NCBI GenBank assembly: GCA_026874595.1
Contig: CM049308.1
Location: forward strand, 24,206,367 to 24,270,366
DNA: 64,000 nt
Direction: 5' to 3'
Source: Sipunculus nudus
Taxonomy: Eukaryota > Annelida > Sipuncula > Golfingiida > Sipunculidae
The first letter of the stretch is position 1. Each line of letters starts with the position of its first letter. The notes under the pieces were generated by a model. It had not been told where the DNA came from. It did not search any database and was given only the letters and a program-made list of their open reading frames with translations. This document shows positions 22,381-34,699 of the stretch, one piece after another. The translations under genes were made by a program, and so were the position numbers.

Positions 22381-23445
22381 CACAAACCTATTTCTTCGTA
22401 TCAAACACCATGAACTGTGACCCTTCATGGTTTAGGGTTCGAACCCATGTCTCTGTAACAGCATATTCCTTCGAGGCAAACTCTAATGATTTGCCATCTT
22501 TCAAGGGTTGCAGATGGATTTCTTTGAACCAACTCTAATGAATTGCTATAGTTCAAGAAGTAGGGCTAGTCCTTATGCTTGAGTGACAAGCATTTAATTT
22601 ATTATGACAAACTGCACTGGAAAGGTTTGGATAGTAAGTATTGAGAAACTATGCTTTTATATGCTGTATTTCAATTGCGATCGTTCAAGGGGTAGGGTGA
22701 CCACGAGTTTCTCACTTCCTCAGTAACAAACATACTTTTCCATTGTAATCCGAGATGATTTGGCATATATCAATCGTTAGGGTTAGTAATTTTACCTGTT
22801 TAACTTATTTCATGTATGAAACTGTGATCAATTATTTCAAGGGTATTAGTTAATATTTGTACTGAGTGACAAGCACTTAATAGTGTGTAGTTCGATCTTT
22901 CGAAAGAAAGGTAAGTAAACCTCTCCCAGTGACAAGCACATCTCTTCGTAACAAAATGTCATGATGTGCCATCTTCCAAGGGTTAAGGGAAATACATAGT
23001 ACAGTGTGACTAAAATCAGTCCCACCTTAGTCATAAGTTAATCTTATGATTAGCACTTGTCTTTTAGTGACAAGGACATATTTTGTGAGAATAACGATCG
23101 GGGGACCCTAGCTCCATACTCCGCCTTCAGTATGGTCTTATGATGTAGCGTTACGGTCCTTCTTGTATACCAGAAGAAACAAATAAAACGTCATTAATGA
23201 TAAGCTGCTTAATCTGTTATCACTCTAACTATCTATCCTTTTTTGTCTCAGTTGTCATACATGTGGAGTGTCATTTTAAACAGGCAATTACTTTTTATAG
23301 ACAAACTCTGATCGATTGCGATATTTTGAAGGTTAGGGATGACACCCATGTCTCCGTGACTAAAACATTTCTTTGTAACAAATGTGAAGATTTGCCATCT
23401 TGCACGGGTTAGGATGATTAATTCTATACTTGAATGACAAGTTAA
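22380..23445. repeat. Highly diverged minisatellite
   Basis: The anchor 'gatttgccatctttcaaggg' or a decayed form of it recurs about nine times (about 22490, 22540, 22670, 22754, 22826, 22890, 22970, 23310 and 23390). 'gagtgacaagcac' and 'cttcgtaacaaa' lie between occurrences. Spacing is irregular, so it is an old array. Confidence 0.6.
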
Positions 23446-23449
23446 GAAA

Positions 23450-23870
23450 CTAACCCCCTCCCCCCAAATAACTTTTAGGAAAGCCGAAAAATGCTAGCAA
23501 ATTGCTACTTTGAAAGCAACCTGATCGTTCTATGTAGTCTGACTCGCAATTTGCGAACTCATCTTTTGAAGAAAAAGTTGCAAATTGATAGCAAATTGCC
23601 ACTTCAAAAGCAAGCTCTCCCCCCCCCCTATGGTCGTACGGCGGAGAAAAGGTCTTGCCAGCAAGTTGCTTGCAATTTGCGCATACCCCTGGCAATTTTC
23701 TTGTGGAAGGTAAATCCGAGGTTAAAAAAAAGGTTCTCCCTCCCCCCCCCCCCCCCCCCTCTTTCGGCCGACCGACAGATACCAGTTCTCACTCGAAAGT
23801 ACAGGGCACAGAGGAAAACCGAAGCCCCCCTACCCCCCCCCCCCCCCCCCCACCCCCCTCTTTAAATTAG
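23450..23870. repeat. Poly-C rich cluster with local duplication
   Basis: Several C homopolymers (about 23619, 23742-23759, 23834-23852) and a duplicated 'agcaaattgc.acttt..aagcaa' motif. The poly-Pro open frames here come from the C tracts. Confidence 0.8.
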
Positions 23871-23879
23871 ACCTGTCAC

Positions 23880-24760
23880 TCCTCAATTATATACAGTCAC
23901 CTGCGAGGTAACAGAATTTGTATAAGGGTATTTATTAAGGTTCATCGATACATGGGGACACAACGGCACACGACAAGATGTGACGTACGATCCTTTTTGG
24001 GAATTGTTTAGGACAATCGAAACGCTCATTAGAAGTCAAGCTCCCGGCGACCATTCACGACCACAGTGACGACAGCCTGCGACAACCGGATTCATGCTAC
24101 GTCAACCCGCGACAAGCTACGGCAAGCATTTACCATATTGATGAAAACTGAAGTAAACCGAGGAAAAATTACTCCCTTTCGAAAAGAATCGCCAAGTTTT
24201 CCTTAAACGTAGGAATGATAAGCAATAATTCTTCATCAAGACTGCTATTATATAAGTAGCAATATCAGCGTATATTAATGTTATAAGCAATAAAAGGAAA
24301 CGCTTGTGGTAGCAGCAGCCTTCATGTGAGACTGTAGAGCGTCAGATACTGAAGAAGCCAATAATGAAGGGCTTGATGTGGTCAGCGTCCTTGTCTCTGA
24401 TGGCCAATATGAAAGTAAGATTAAGAAACCTCACCTGACTTCTTCGTGAGTTCTTTCGAGGGTGGCCATTGTGTTACCTTAGAGCCATTTTACACAGCAA
24501 GGAGACCGTCGCGTGACCATAGAGCGATCAAAAACAAGCCCCATCTCTCAACGATGTCCCAAGCCTCGAAAAAAGCCTCTCATTTTTTAAGACATTTATG
24601 CGTTCGTTGGGCGATATACATTTCAGTATTTTGAAACTTTCAGAGAGCTTTGAGCGACCTTGGCTATCATTGAGCGCTCATTGAAACATCCAAACGCGAC
24701 CATTCAGACCATGAGCGCTCGGTGTATGAGGAAAAGAAAGAAAGAAAAAAAAAAAAAAAA
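23880..24760. other. No gene seen; probable old DNA-element debris
   Basis: Rich in short related words such as 'gcgaccat', 'gagcgctc' and 'gacaacc', resembling diffuse MITE families. 'cctggtcacacctgagctac' at about 25352 is similar in style. No termini could be paired with confidence. Confidence 0.4.
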
Positions 24761-24763
24761 AAA

Positions 24764-24868
24764 CGGAGAGATCGCCGAGAGATCATGCGCGACCAAGAGA
24801 GATCACTGAGATACAAGGAGAGATCACTGAGGGACCAGGAAAGATCGCCGAGACACAAAGGGAGATTA
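24764..24868. repeat. Minisatellite, period about 21 bp
   Basis: Units of the form 'agagatcactgagatacaag' repeat about five times. They produce an artificial RDQERS-type open frame preceded by a poly-A (24747-24763). Confidence 0.75.
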
Positions 24869-25533
24869 CTAATAACTCAGCTGTATCTACCTACGGGATG
24901 GAAAAAATGGCGTTTATTGACAGATTTGGAAAGTCATTGGGAGATCAATGAGAACACTGAGCGCGCCGTGACCGCTTTTAAAGCGTTGGTTGAGAGATTT
25001 CTTTCCTTGGCGATCGTTGAGAGATTGTTTTTGACCAAAATTTCAGCAGACCGCGGAAATCACTAGAAGAATATTAGGGGATGAGTGAGAGATCTTGACA
25101 ATCACTGGGCGAGAAATTTGGCCATTTATAGCGAAACAATCTCTCATCCATCAGGAACCCTGTGTTAATTTGATTGAATGACAACCGGCTATAGCACCCA
25201 CGGCAATCACCCATTCACATCACCAGTGACAGATAATTGGCTTCGACTTTTTGGGCGTCCGGGTAGACTATTTTTGACAATAACGACGACACCCTGGCAA
25301 TCAAATGTATTCCCCCTGGTCGACTAACAGGCCCATATTATGCTCTAAGTCCTGGTCACACCTGAGCTACGATGACCTCGTCGCATATCAGGCGGTCGTT
25401 CTTGAAAGTTTTATCAAATGTTTATTGTATGTAAATGCTAAGTAAAATTCGAAAGAGTACCGTAACAAAAGGTCAGATGGATGGTATGTGGTAATACATA
25501 GAAGTATAATCTAAGGTATATTATTTTTGACAG

Positions 25534-25673
25534 ATGTGAAGAAATATTTTGAAACCACTCTAAAGTACAAACTCACCAACGGTCAGTATACAAAGGATGA
25601 ACACCGCTTTCATTTTGACGTCGTCTCTGCTGTTGTCAACGCTTCTCAATATTTTCCCTATCCGGCTGCACAG
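25534..25673 (+). CDS. Candidate internal exon, unrecognised protein
   Basis: The segment runs from TTTTTGACAG|AT to GCACAG|GTATTT: a phase-1 acceptor, 46 full codons without stop, then a phase-0 donor. The encoded stretch (starting VKKYFETTLKYK, ending YFPYPAAQ) has ordinary protein-like composition, unlike the surrounding AT-rich DNA. A matching phase-0 candidate exon follows at 26984. I do not recognise the family and cannot exclude chance or a dead gene. Its downstream flank belongs to a repeat amplified several times nearby. Confidence 0.4.
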
Positions 25674-25847
25674 GTATTTATTCAGTTTCTTATCTATGAA
25701 ACAGGTGGTTTTTAGACACCCTGGGTTATATTTTATATAGATATATATCAGGGAGAGTACCAAGGTGAACAGCTGTTTTTTTAGTACATAGGACTGATGT
25801 TCAATTTTTTTTTCATTTATCACTATTTATACATATAATACTTATAT

Positions 25848-25887
<40 letters not shown>

Positions 25888-25960
25888 TATTACACACTGT
25901 GTGTTTTAGGTCTAATAGTGTAGAAAACCAAAAAGATAGAGGGATGTGCTATAGAGTTAA
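25673..25960. repeat. Amplified block, unit 1
   Basis: Shares 'ttatctatgaaacaggtg', 'gacaccctgg.ttatatttta', 'tatcagggag' and 'ttaggtctaatagtgtag' with the units at 26337, 27430 and 33370. Includes an (AT)n at 25852-25883. Confidence 0.7.
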
Positions 25961-26336
25961 ATAAACTATCGTAAAAAAAGTTTCCTCCAATATCAACAAA
26001 AAGATTAATGGAATTTTAGTTTTAGCTCATTTGGGAATATGTTCAACCTATCTTTATAATTATTTAATAATTATATTATCAAATGTACATTATACATTTT
26101 TGTTGATCAAAAATATCTTTTCATATAACTCGTAGGCCCATCAAGATTTTTTCTCATTGCATGATTACAATACAGTACTTTAAATACTTATCTGATTTAG
26201 CTTATGCTCATTTGAAAATGGAAATTGAAATTTTCTACAGCAGTTTATAAAATTCAATACATTAAACGTGTATAATTATACTTCAGCTTATCTTGACTTT
26301 CTTCCGTAAACTTTATTTTACAGGATTTCATTATTT

Positions 26337-26780
26337 CCAGTGGAGTGGCTAATACTTTTGTGACAATGGATGCGAGAGTGGCATCATCCAGATTTAAATC
26401 CGCACCCTTAAAATAGGGTATAACCATTAAAAAAAAAACTTTGGGCCGACCTAAACAAGGTCAGGTTTGGTCAGGGTCATGCACTTGAACTATATTTTGC
26501 TTCGCTGAGCATTTTTTTCAGGTTGTTATCTATAAAAAAAGTGTTGTACAGACGCCCTGGTTTATATTTTATCGATCATATATCATGGAGTATTCCGTGG
26601 GGAAGAGCTGCTGACTATCAGTACATATGACTAATGTATTTCTTTATTTTGTTTCTAGTAAAAAAATTATATAGCATATAATGTGCATATTTATACATTA
26701 TACATTGGGTGTAATAGGTCTAACATTTTAGACAAATAAAAAAATACACTGGATGGCCACACACTCAAATGAATCATCAA
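26337..26780. repeat. Amplified block, unit 2
   Basis: Carries 'ggatgcgagagtggcatcat', 'aatagggtataacc', 'tacattgggtgtaatagg' and 'ggccacacactcaaatgaat', all repeated in units 3 and 4. Confidence 0.75.
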
Positions 26781-26983
26781 AATTTTACTCCGACTTCAAC
26801 CACAAAATTCCTATGTATAATCTTATAAACCACTCTCATATTTGCGAACAGAGTCATTTTGATATCAATAAAATAAAACATAAAAGTCCCGATTACAAAC
26901 TTAAACGCAAATTGTGCAAACATGTCTTTTGTTTTTTGTTTTTTTTTTGCCATTGCTACCTTTCTAACTGAATATATTTACAG

Positions 26984-27060
26984 GTAGTGAGAAGCCTACT
27001 GGAAGCAGAACACGGAGGCCGTCAGTTGTCCGTTAGCGGGGGCAATTTGAACTATTGGAC
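26984..27060 (+). CDS. Candidate second exon of the unrecognised gene
   Basis: The acceptor TATTTACAG|GTAGTGAGAAGCC opens in phase 0, which fits the donor at 25673. It reads VVRSLLEAEHGGRQ before passing into a dispersed repeat ('tgtccgttagcgggggcaat') and a stop. A paralogous block at 32749 begins the same way but has TGA after LEAEH, so at least that copy is dead. Confidence 0.3.
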
Positions 27061-27200
27061 GTACAAAACGTGTTCGTTGGCCTGATAAGCGGGTTACCCG
27101 CCCAAGAGAAGTTCTTAAAGTAGTAAAAACGTTTGGTCTTTCCGGAGACTGTCCGTTTCAATGGATGTCCGCCCCAGAGGGGTGTCCGTAACCTGGGGTT
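27040..27200. repeat. 'gtccgttagcggggg' dispersed repeat
   Basis: The block with 'gcgggttacccgcc' and 'agaggggtgtccgtaacctg' recurs at 32790-32960. Confidence 0.65.
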
Positions 27201-27429
27201 TAACTATATTTTGCATTTGTTAAACTTTACAAAATTCAGGTGAGCACCGTGACCCATGGGTCTCTTGATGCTTGTTCGCAGTAATGCATATAATTAACTT
27301 CTTTTAACCAAATTAACTGCGTATTCACCCTTTACAGTACATGTATACACCATTTTATTACAAAGATATGATAATCTCATATTCCCTCTAAAATATATAT
27401 ACACCATTTAATTGCAAAAATATGATAAT

Positions 27430-27965
27430 TTCATATTGGCGGCTATCTTGGCGGCAATCCTGAATAACTCAAAGCCATTAAGGATGCGAGAGTGGCATCA
27501 TCCAGATTTAAAATAGGGTATAACCATAAAAAAACTTAGGGCCGACAAAAACAAGGTCAGGTTTGGTCAGGGTCATGCCCTTGAACTATATTTGGCTTCG
27601 CTGAGCATTTTTCAGGTTGTTATCTATAAAACAGGTGTTGTACAGACGCCCTAGTTTATATTTTATATATCATAGAGTATACCGTGGGCAAGAGCTGCTG
27701 ATTATCAGTACATATGACTAATTTTTTTTCCTATTTAAAAAAATTATATAGCATATAATGTGCATATTTATATATTATACATTGGGTGTAATAGGTCTAA
27801 CATTTTAGACAAATAAAAAAAAAAAATAGACGGAGTGGCCATACACTCAAATGAATCATCAAAATTTTTCTCCGACTTCAACCACAAAATTCCTCTGTGT
27901 AATGTTATAAGCCACTCTGATAATTGCGAACAGAGTCATTTTAGAGAAGAAACAAGAATACTAAC
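27430..27965. repeat. Amplified block, unit 3
   Basis: Close to unit 2: 'ggatgcgagagtggcatcat', 'caggtttggtcagggtcatg', 'gttgtacagacgccct' and 'atgaatcatcaaaattttt'. Confidence 0.8.
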
Positions 27966-28089
27966 ATAGCTCGTTGAATAGGCCTTGTATTTGAGCAGTG
28001 TTTACTACAGGCCTCATCCTCATGAAGCGATTTTATGACAAGAAAAATAATCTCAGGCAGCTTTACAAAATGCTTAAATCAGGAGCGTA

Positions 28090-28470
28090 TCAAGAAGGGT
28101 GTCTGCACTGGGCCATGCCCCCGCCCCATCCGAAATTACATCTTTTTTGAGGATAAGCTTTCCAGTCACTTACTATCTGCTAGGCAAATTATAGCAAGAA
28201 TGTTAATTTAAAAATATGAAAAAAAAATAATAGTCATGTTAACATCATGTCTGTGCACTTTCATCTGCAACAATATAACAGATATGCAACATGCAAGGAG
28301 GCCTATCCTTTGGAATTTATTTAAGAATTTGTTATGAAATAACTTTGGAACTGAAGATTATAAATCCTGTATCCCAAACGAATGATAAGTAAGTTGATTG
28401 TAAAAACGTAAATTTTCGTTGATTCTTATTTTCATTTATTTTAGCCGAGTCAAACTAGAATGCGAGATTT
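28090..28470. repeat. Dispersed repeat shared with 39600-39970
   Basis: Shared blocks 'gataa.ctttccag.cacta', 'aatttgttatgaaataactt', 'cccaaac.aatgat.agt' and a 'tatag/ttag|ccgag' end. Same orientation. Confidence 0.7.
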
Positions 28471-29063
28471 ATTTAAAAAAAGTTTATAACTCGGCTTCAG
28501 AGGCTTAATGCTGAATATTAATGTATTTGCTTCATATTTTTTTTGTTATTAATATACATCAGGGAGTGTATCGGGGTGAACAGATGGTGATAATGAGTGT
28601 ATATGACTGATATATATTGTTTTATATACTAGTATATAACATGTTTATGTTACAGACAAAATTGCTGAATTTATGAAAGATACTGTAACAATATTCCAAC
28701 ACTGAGGGAGGGGAACATCCCGCACACATCCATTCCCAAAGTGCAAAAGGAAATTGTACCCTATCGTCATATGATTATTTTATTTTTGTTCTGCAAGAAC
28801 CAGAATTTAGCCAAATGGACACTTTTGTTATATGAAACATTATATTACAATAATACGATGCTAAATTTATTTATATTTAATACGACTCAGGCATTTGAAA
28901 TAAATGAAATGTCGTTAAATCTTTGTCATTGTATAACAACAGTATTTTATTCTTTTTACATTTTAGTCAATGTGTCAAAATACCTGACTCATTTTTCCAG
29001 TCAATTCGTGAAATGCCTGAAATTTCAGTTATTTCATAGATTGCCTGAGGGTTCAATTACTTT

Positions 29064-29064
<1 letters not shown>

Positions 29065-29139
<75 letters not shown>
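29065..29139. repeat. (AT)n microsatellite
   Basis: About 36 AT units at the edge of a 'gcctgaaatttcag' fragment related to the 18668 element. Confidence 0.95.
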
Positions 29140-29140
<1 letters not shown>

Positions 29141-29344
29141 CTCTGGACTAAAAAAAAAAATAAATCGAAGGAGCAGCAAAAGACTTTTTGATGAATAATA
29201 ATTGTACATACAATTTTCAACTTTCAACTTTTCAACCTTCAACCATAAGATTTATAAATAGATTCTTATGAGCCGCTAAATTATTGCGAACAGTGGCATG
29301 TTAGAGGTTAAACAAAATAATAACATTTTAAACGAGAATGCTGC

Positions 29345-29600
29345 ATTGTAAGTCTCCGCCATTTCGGGGAGTCCCTGTTTGTGGGGTGCTCCCTAACCGT
29401 GTTTGCATCCACTTATTCGGCCAATATGCTCATGCTCATAAGATATGCTGTGCGTTTGTGAATATTCCTTAATGACGTTCTAGAATGCCGGATCCATACC
29501 AAGATCCAATCGATTCTTCATCAGCCCTCTCCCGAAAAACCCTGAAAATTTCATGAGATCCGTTATAGTTTGTGTGAGCAAACACGAGCGGGAGTGTACG
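29345..29600. mobile_element. MITE fragment (CTCCGCC family)
   Basis: Shares 'tctccgccat', 'ccgtgtttgcatccacttat' and 'cc.gatccataccaa' with 33765-34010 and, inverted, with the element at 6262-6560. Confidence 0.5.
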
Positions 29601-29939
29601 CATGTCCTCTTGACGATTTTAATTGTTATCCGTCCATTCAACGTTATTATTTAGTATTCAGACTGCCTTAAGTCTCTTTATATACACAAGATTCATTGTA
29701 TTATACCTCAACTGACAAAATTAAAGAAAAAAAATAAGTGGCCCGTGGGCCATGACGCTCAGCTAAATTTGACTGGGTGCTCATTTCTTTTATTAATGTT
29801 ATATACTGTCTGTGAGAATAGCCTATTGCTAGTGTTACTGTGTTCAGTAATGGACAGAAAATAAATATTTCAGGATTTATAGGAGACCTGCCCAGTAATC
29901 CCTTGGATTTTACAATAGACGGTTCCAAAGAAAATGGAA

Positions 29940-30391
29940 ACAATTTATACCCTGTCTATCTGGGTGCTCAAAATCAAGTTTCTGGTCCATAGCTAGCAGA
30001 TTATAGGTCACCATGATCCAATTTCAGGTGTCCAAGGAGAATTGCCGAGGACTTTCCCTAAATGTCATGTTTGAAGAGTCTAACGCTAATGAATACAATA
30101 TGTGCCTAACAAATACAATGTGTGCCCTGCCTGACTTTCTGGGTGCTCAAAATCCTGTTTTCGGCCTGTAGGTCACTGAATGTAGGTCACCATGATTTGC
30201 CTAGAACCTCCCATGATGTTGCGTTAGAAGACTCTAAGCCTAACAGAAACAATCTGTGCCCATCTGTCATTCAGGGTACTCAGAATCATGTTATTTAGCC
30301 CGTAGGTAACAAAATGTAGGTCACCATGACCTAATTTATATTTACCAAGGAGATTTGCCTAGAACCTCCCAGGATAATGTGTTAGAAGATC
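29940..30391. repeat. Three diverged tandem units of about 125-190 bp
   Basis: 'gggtgctcaaaatc.tgtttt' at 29963, 30150 and 30274, 'taggtcaccatgat' and 'gcctagaacctccca' recur in order. The last unit breaks into the peptide-gene remnant. Confidence 0.7.
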
Positions 30392-30436
30392 CGTCGCCAT
30401 CTGGGGATGATGATGATGGTCATCTTCGGCGAGGAC
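30392..30436 (-). pseudogene. Remnant of a third cysteine-rich peptide exon 2
   Basis: The minus-strand acceptor ATTACAG|CGGTCCTCGCCGAAG reads A-VLAE in the correct phase-1 frame, as in the two intact copies. A run of four histidines (EDDHHHH) follows. After that the alignment fails: about ten bases matching the first cysteine are missing, and the sequence runs into the 29940 repeat. The intron side ('aatttataacaat') also resembles the copy at 18631. Clearly broken, because none of the cysteines remain. Confidence 0.6.
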
Positions 30437-30759
30437 CGCTGTAATTTATAACAATAGGTTTAAATACATATTTTTTTTTACAAAAATTTGTTGTGAATTT
30501 CATATGTATATATAAGATATTAAATATTACATATATTCATTACATTAGGTATATGTATTCAGGTACACATATTTGTATATTGACTTAAATCAGTCTAAAA
30601 AGACTAATTAGTTGCATTATTGATAACTTTTTGTCTTGGTCTAGGGAAGCGTTGGGTTTGGATTAACAAACTTGTATTGAAGTGACAGTCCAAGGCGTAG
30701 ATCAAGTCTCTCTTCTCTCCCGCTAAGCTTCGGATCGAGTGTTGCATAATTAAGCTATT

Positions 30760-30925
30760 AAAAATGGAGACATTGCTTAACTAACTGCCTTAAGCGTGAG
30801 ACAGCGTCTTCCAATGATTTCAGGTCGGAACCAAGGGCTCGCAGGTCATTCTTGCACACCTCCTTGCAGGCAGTTGGTGTCTGCGTGATGCAACTTCCCT
30901 CCAGTAACTCTTCAAGGAGGAGGAA
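30760..30925 (-). pseudogene. Possible LINE ORF2 C-terminal fragment
   Basis: A minus-strand frame ending TAA near 30760 reads ACKEVCKNDLRAL..LKSLEDA. This resembles the 'RYKDVCKRDL..WE..ADR' tail of some LINE polymerases. Similarity is short and from memory of the pattern only. Confidence 0.35.
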
Positions 30926-31269
30926 TATTATTGTCCTGTCATACTGTGTATACAGTGGCCAGGTTACTCACTTGCCTCTGTTTCCAGATGTTACACAAGC
31001 AGTAGACCCCCGATCTCCTCAGGACGATTTCATTCTCCTACCAAAGGATGTTCAGGATGTGTCAGAGGCAACGTGCGAAAAGCGTTGGGTTTCTTTTCTC
31101 CATATGGGCATTTAGAGATCTGGGCGTGACTGATATAAACCATCGCGAATTTGCGACTGCTAGTTGTAATGTGTAAGATCTCTGAAGGCTCGCAACGTGC
31201 TGGATCCTGTCGCACGTCCCCCGCGATACTGCGATCAACCAGCTGTAGCGAACACTCGTAACCCATGTT

Positions 31270-32535
31270 CTACCAACTTGTCAATTTATTAACTGCTGAT
31301 TTAACATGTCTCGACGGATCTTTTTTGTACAGATTTTCACGTTCAAAGTCCAAATCCGCCATATATATGTTTTTTAATGTTTGATGCCCCATTGCCTGTG
31401 GCTGCACTGTATACTGAAGGAGGACAACGGTTATAAGAATGACATGTATTTATTTAAGACTGGAACTAATGTTTCATAGGCACGGGACTAGGGAAAACCA
31501 GAAGGATAACTTGTCGGTAAGTTTACACGTTCGAGCGAATCCCCCATGCCATATCGACAGTTTACGAATTTTCTTAAAGGGTCAGAGGGAGGGAAGGAGA
31601 TGGGAGGGGCGTTTTTTAACGCCGAATCCGGCGCATCCCAAATTACATATATATTTACTTTACTTTTGAATGCCTTGTAAACATCCGCAAAAGATACTTA
31701 AACATGATTATTTCACTGTTATAATTGTCATAATCATTATGACTTTATCTCATTGTGAGAAATTCGCTACATATACGGTATTTACTCGTTATTATATCAT
31801 ACATAAATTAACATGATTTATGCGTACATGCATGAATAAATAATTTGATCGTGCATCTTAAATGTTACTGTTATATAACAATTTTACAATATGATATAAT
31901 TGTTTCATAAAACCATCTAGATAAATTTATTGAATTCATCTGCAGAATGTAATGGTCATAGGAACATTTGATTTTATGCTGTTATTGTCCATTATATTCT
32001 CAAATTCTCCATACAATCATGTAGTGAAACAAAGATAGAACCATGCATGTATAAGAGATAATTAAACAACTAATTCAGTTCACGGAATACAGTAAATATA
32101 AAAGCCTGATATTAAAGATTGTTTGTTCTTGCCTAAAAACATTAAACATCTACCGTGGCTCGATTTTTCTTCTGTGCATGGATAGTGACAAAGGAGACTG
32201 GGAATGCCGCTGCGACAGATTTTTTTAAATTCGCAAACTTACGAGGGCCTGCGTCTTTGAGCCAAACTTCAAATCTTTTGAACACACCCTAAACCAGTCT
32301 GCGAGAGGTTAGCGAAGGGTTTTCGCACCATAATACCCTTGCGACATCTTTGATCATGTAGACCCAGCAGCGGTCTCACTGCTGTACAGCAGCGTCCTCA
32401 CGACGCTTGCATGACCAACTTGTATTTTAGTTCTCAGTTTGTTGTTATATCTATTTTTCAACTTAAACTCGTAAGTCTGCATACACTTGTGCTGTCACAG
32501 GGCCAACAATCAGACCAACGAGAGCTGGTGTAATT
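31270..32535. other. No gene seen
   Basis: AT-rich with no pairable repeat; a GC-richer patch at 32340-32410 has no motif. Confidence 0.45.
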
Positions 32536-32539
32536 TTAC

Positions 32540-33745
32540 TTAAGCTAATCTCCACTTTCATCCTTATTCTATAATTTACATGTTTTTCATTCATTCCAGA
32601 GGAGACGCTAATACTTTTTTGGCAATGCTTTGAATATAAATAAAAATAGTATAATAGTCCCAATTACAAACTTTAAGGCAAATTGAGCGAAAATGTGTTT
32701 TGTTTTGTGCCATTGCTACCTGACTGTCTAAATCAGATTATTTTCAAGTCGTGAGAAGCGTACTGGAAGCAGAACACTGAGGCCGTTAGTTGTCCGTTAG
32801 CGGGGGCAATTTTAACTATTGGAGGGACAAAAAGTGTCCGTTGTCCTGAATAGCGGGTTGCTCGCCAAAGAGGAGTTTAAAAGTAGTGAAAACGTTTGGT
32901 CGCCCCTGAGACTGTACAATGGGTGTCCGTCCCAGAGGGGTGTCCGCAGTCTGGGGTTTAATTGTATTTTCTGCATTTGCTAAAACTTTACAAAATTGAG
33001 CTGAGCACCGTTACCCATGGGTCCCTTGATGCTTGTTCATAATAATGCACATAATTGATATCTTTAGCAAGTTAACTGCATATAAACCATTTACAGTACA
33101 TGTATACACCATTTAATTGCAAAGATGTGATAATTTCATGTTCCCTTTACAGTGCATATATACACCATTTAATTTAAAAATATGATAATTTCATAATGGC
33201 GGATATCTTGGCGGCCATATTATGCATCTCAAAACACTCAAGGATGCGAGTATGGCATCATCCATATTTGAATTCAGCTCCCTCAAAATAGGGTATAACC
33301 TTAAAAAAAAAACTTTTGGCAGACGAAGTGAAAAGGTAAGTTCCGAAACCCCATTTTGGCACTTACATATAGCCTTGCAAGTATTTTTTCAGGTTGTTAT
33401 CTATAAAACAGGTGTTGTACAGAGTTATATATAAATGATCATATATCAGGGAGTAAATCGTTGGGGAAAAGCTGCTGATCATCAGTACATATAACTGTTG
33501 TATATCTTTATTTGTCCTAGTTAAAAAATTAAACAGCATTTAATGTGCATATTTTTATATATTTATATATTGGGTGTAATAGGTCTGACATTTTACACAC
33601 ACAAAAAAAATAAATAGACGGGTAGGCCACACACTTAAAGGAGCAATATTTCCCTCAGACTTCAACCACAAATTCATTCTATATATTCTTATTAGCCACT
33701 ATGATAATTGCGATGGGTGTCATTTTAGAGAATTCTAACAGTTTA
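32540..33745. repeat. Amplified block, unit 4
   Basis: Contains the dead exon copy at 32749 ('gtgagaagcgtactggaagc'), the 'gtccgttagcggggg' repeat, 'ggatgcgagtatggcatcat', 'gttgttatctataaaacagg' and 'attgggtgtaataggtct'. It is the longest and most distant unit. Confidence 0.75.
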
Positions 33746-33764
33746 ACTAGAAATCTGGAATGTA

Positions 33765-34010
33765 AGGAATGCAAGCCTCCGCCATGTGGTGGTTCCTATT
33801 GCAGATGCTCCCAAAACCGTGTTTGCTTTCACTAATTCGACCCATATTCCCAAGTTCATTCATACATAAATGACTTCACATTTATGAATATACTTTGATG
33901 AAATTTTTAAATCACGATCATTTGCCGTATCCACACCAAAATGTTATTTTGTGAACAGACACACAAGCACATGAACGGGGATGAACGCCCTGACAGGGCT
34001 GTTTTAACCT
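33765..34010. mobile_element. MITE fragment (CTCCGCC family)
   Basis: 'gcaagcctccgccatgtgg' matches the right terminus of the 6262 element in inverse orientation. No second terminus was found. Confidence 0.5.
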
Positions 34011-34699
34011 ATTAGGTAGGTAAAGGTTGCTAGGTAAAGAAAAAAATTGTTAAGGTGACCCATCTGCTCTGCCTGATACGTCAAGACACCACTGAATGAC
34101 AGTCTCAGGTCCACCATGCCTAACACAGCTGGGCTGGTGTTCTCATACACCCATACACATTACACCAGAATTACTGGGTATATTTTAACATGGATTTAAC
34201 CCCTACGTTGGTAGTTGTAAATCGGTAATGTGCAGTTGTAATTCTTAATATGTGCACTTCTAAAACTAAAAGTTTTGTTCTACTCTCAGATACCAATGGG
34301 ATTTTGCCAATGAGTAAATAATATAACTTTATCAATCACGCATACCAAAAATGTGCATCATTAAACTGGCTCTTGTATAATAGTAGCTCATATTTCTTTA
34401 ATAATTATTTATATAATCTGTTATAGTTTCATTCATGTAAACATTTCTATAAATATAACAGATCACATGACAAAAGTTCATGGTATTAGCGACTGCAAGC
34501 TCATACTAAGCATTACTTAATTCACTAAAACCGGGAGACTTAATATAAACCATACTTGTAGTTACTTGATAGAAATTCTTAATAATATCTTAGAAACATA
34601 AACTCATATGCAAGGATATTCAGAATTACAGCATTACAATGTGGTATACAATAAAATATCGACATTGACACTTCCATAACCAATCACATTAAATGTGAC

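Noticed and set aside
23491-23870. Proline-rich 124- and 71-codon frames
   Set aside because: They arise from poly-C homopolymers.
24722-25066. 114-codon Arg/Lys/Glu-rich frame
   Set aside because: Poly-A followed by a 21-bp minisatellite produces the repeats; no splice or family support.
28741-29151. 136-codon + open frame
   Set aside because: Half of it is the (AT)n array read as Tyr-Ile. The rest has no motif and overlaps a transposon end.
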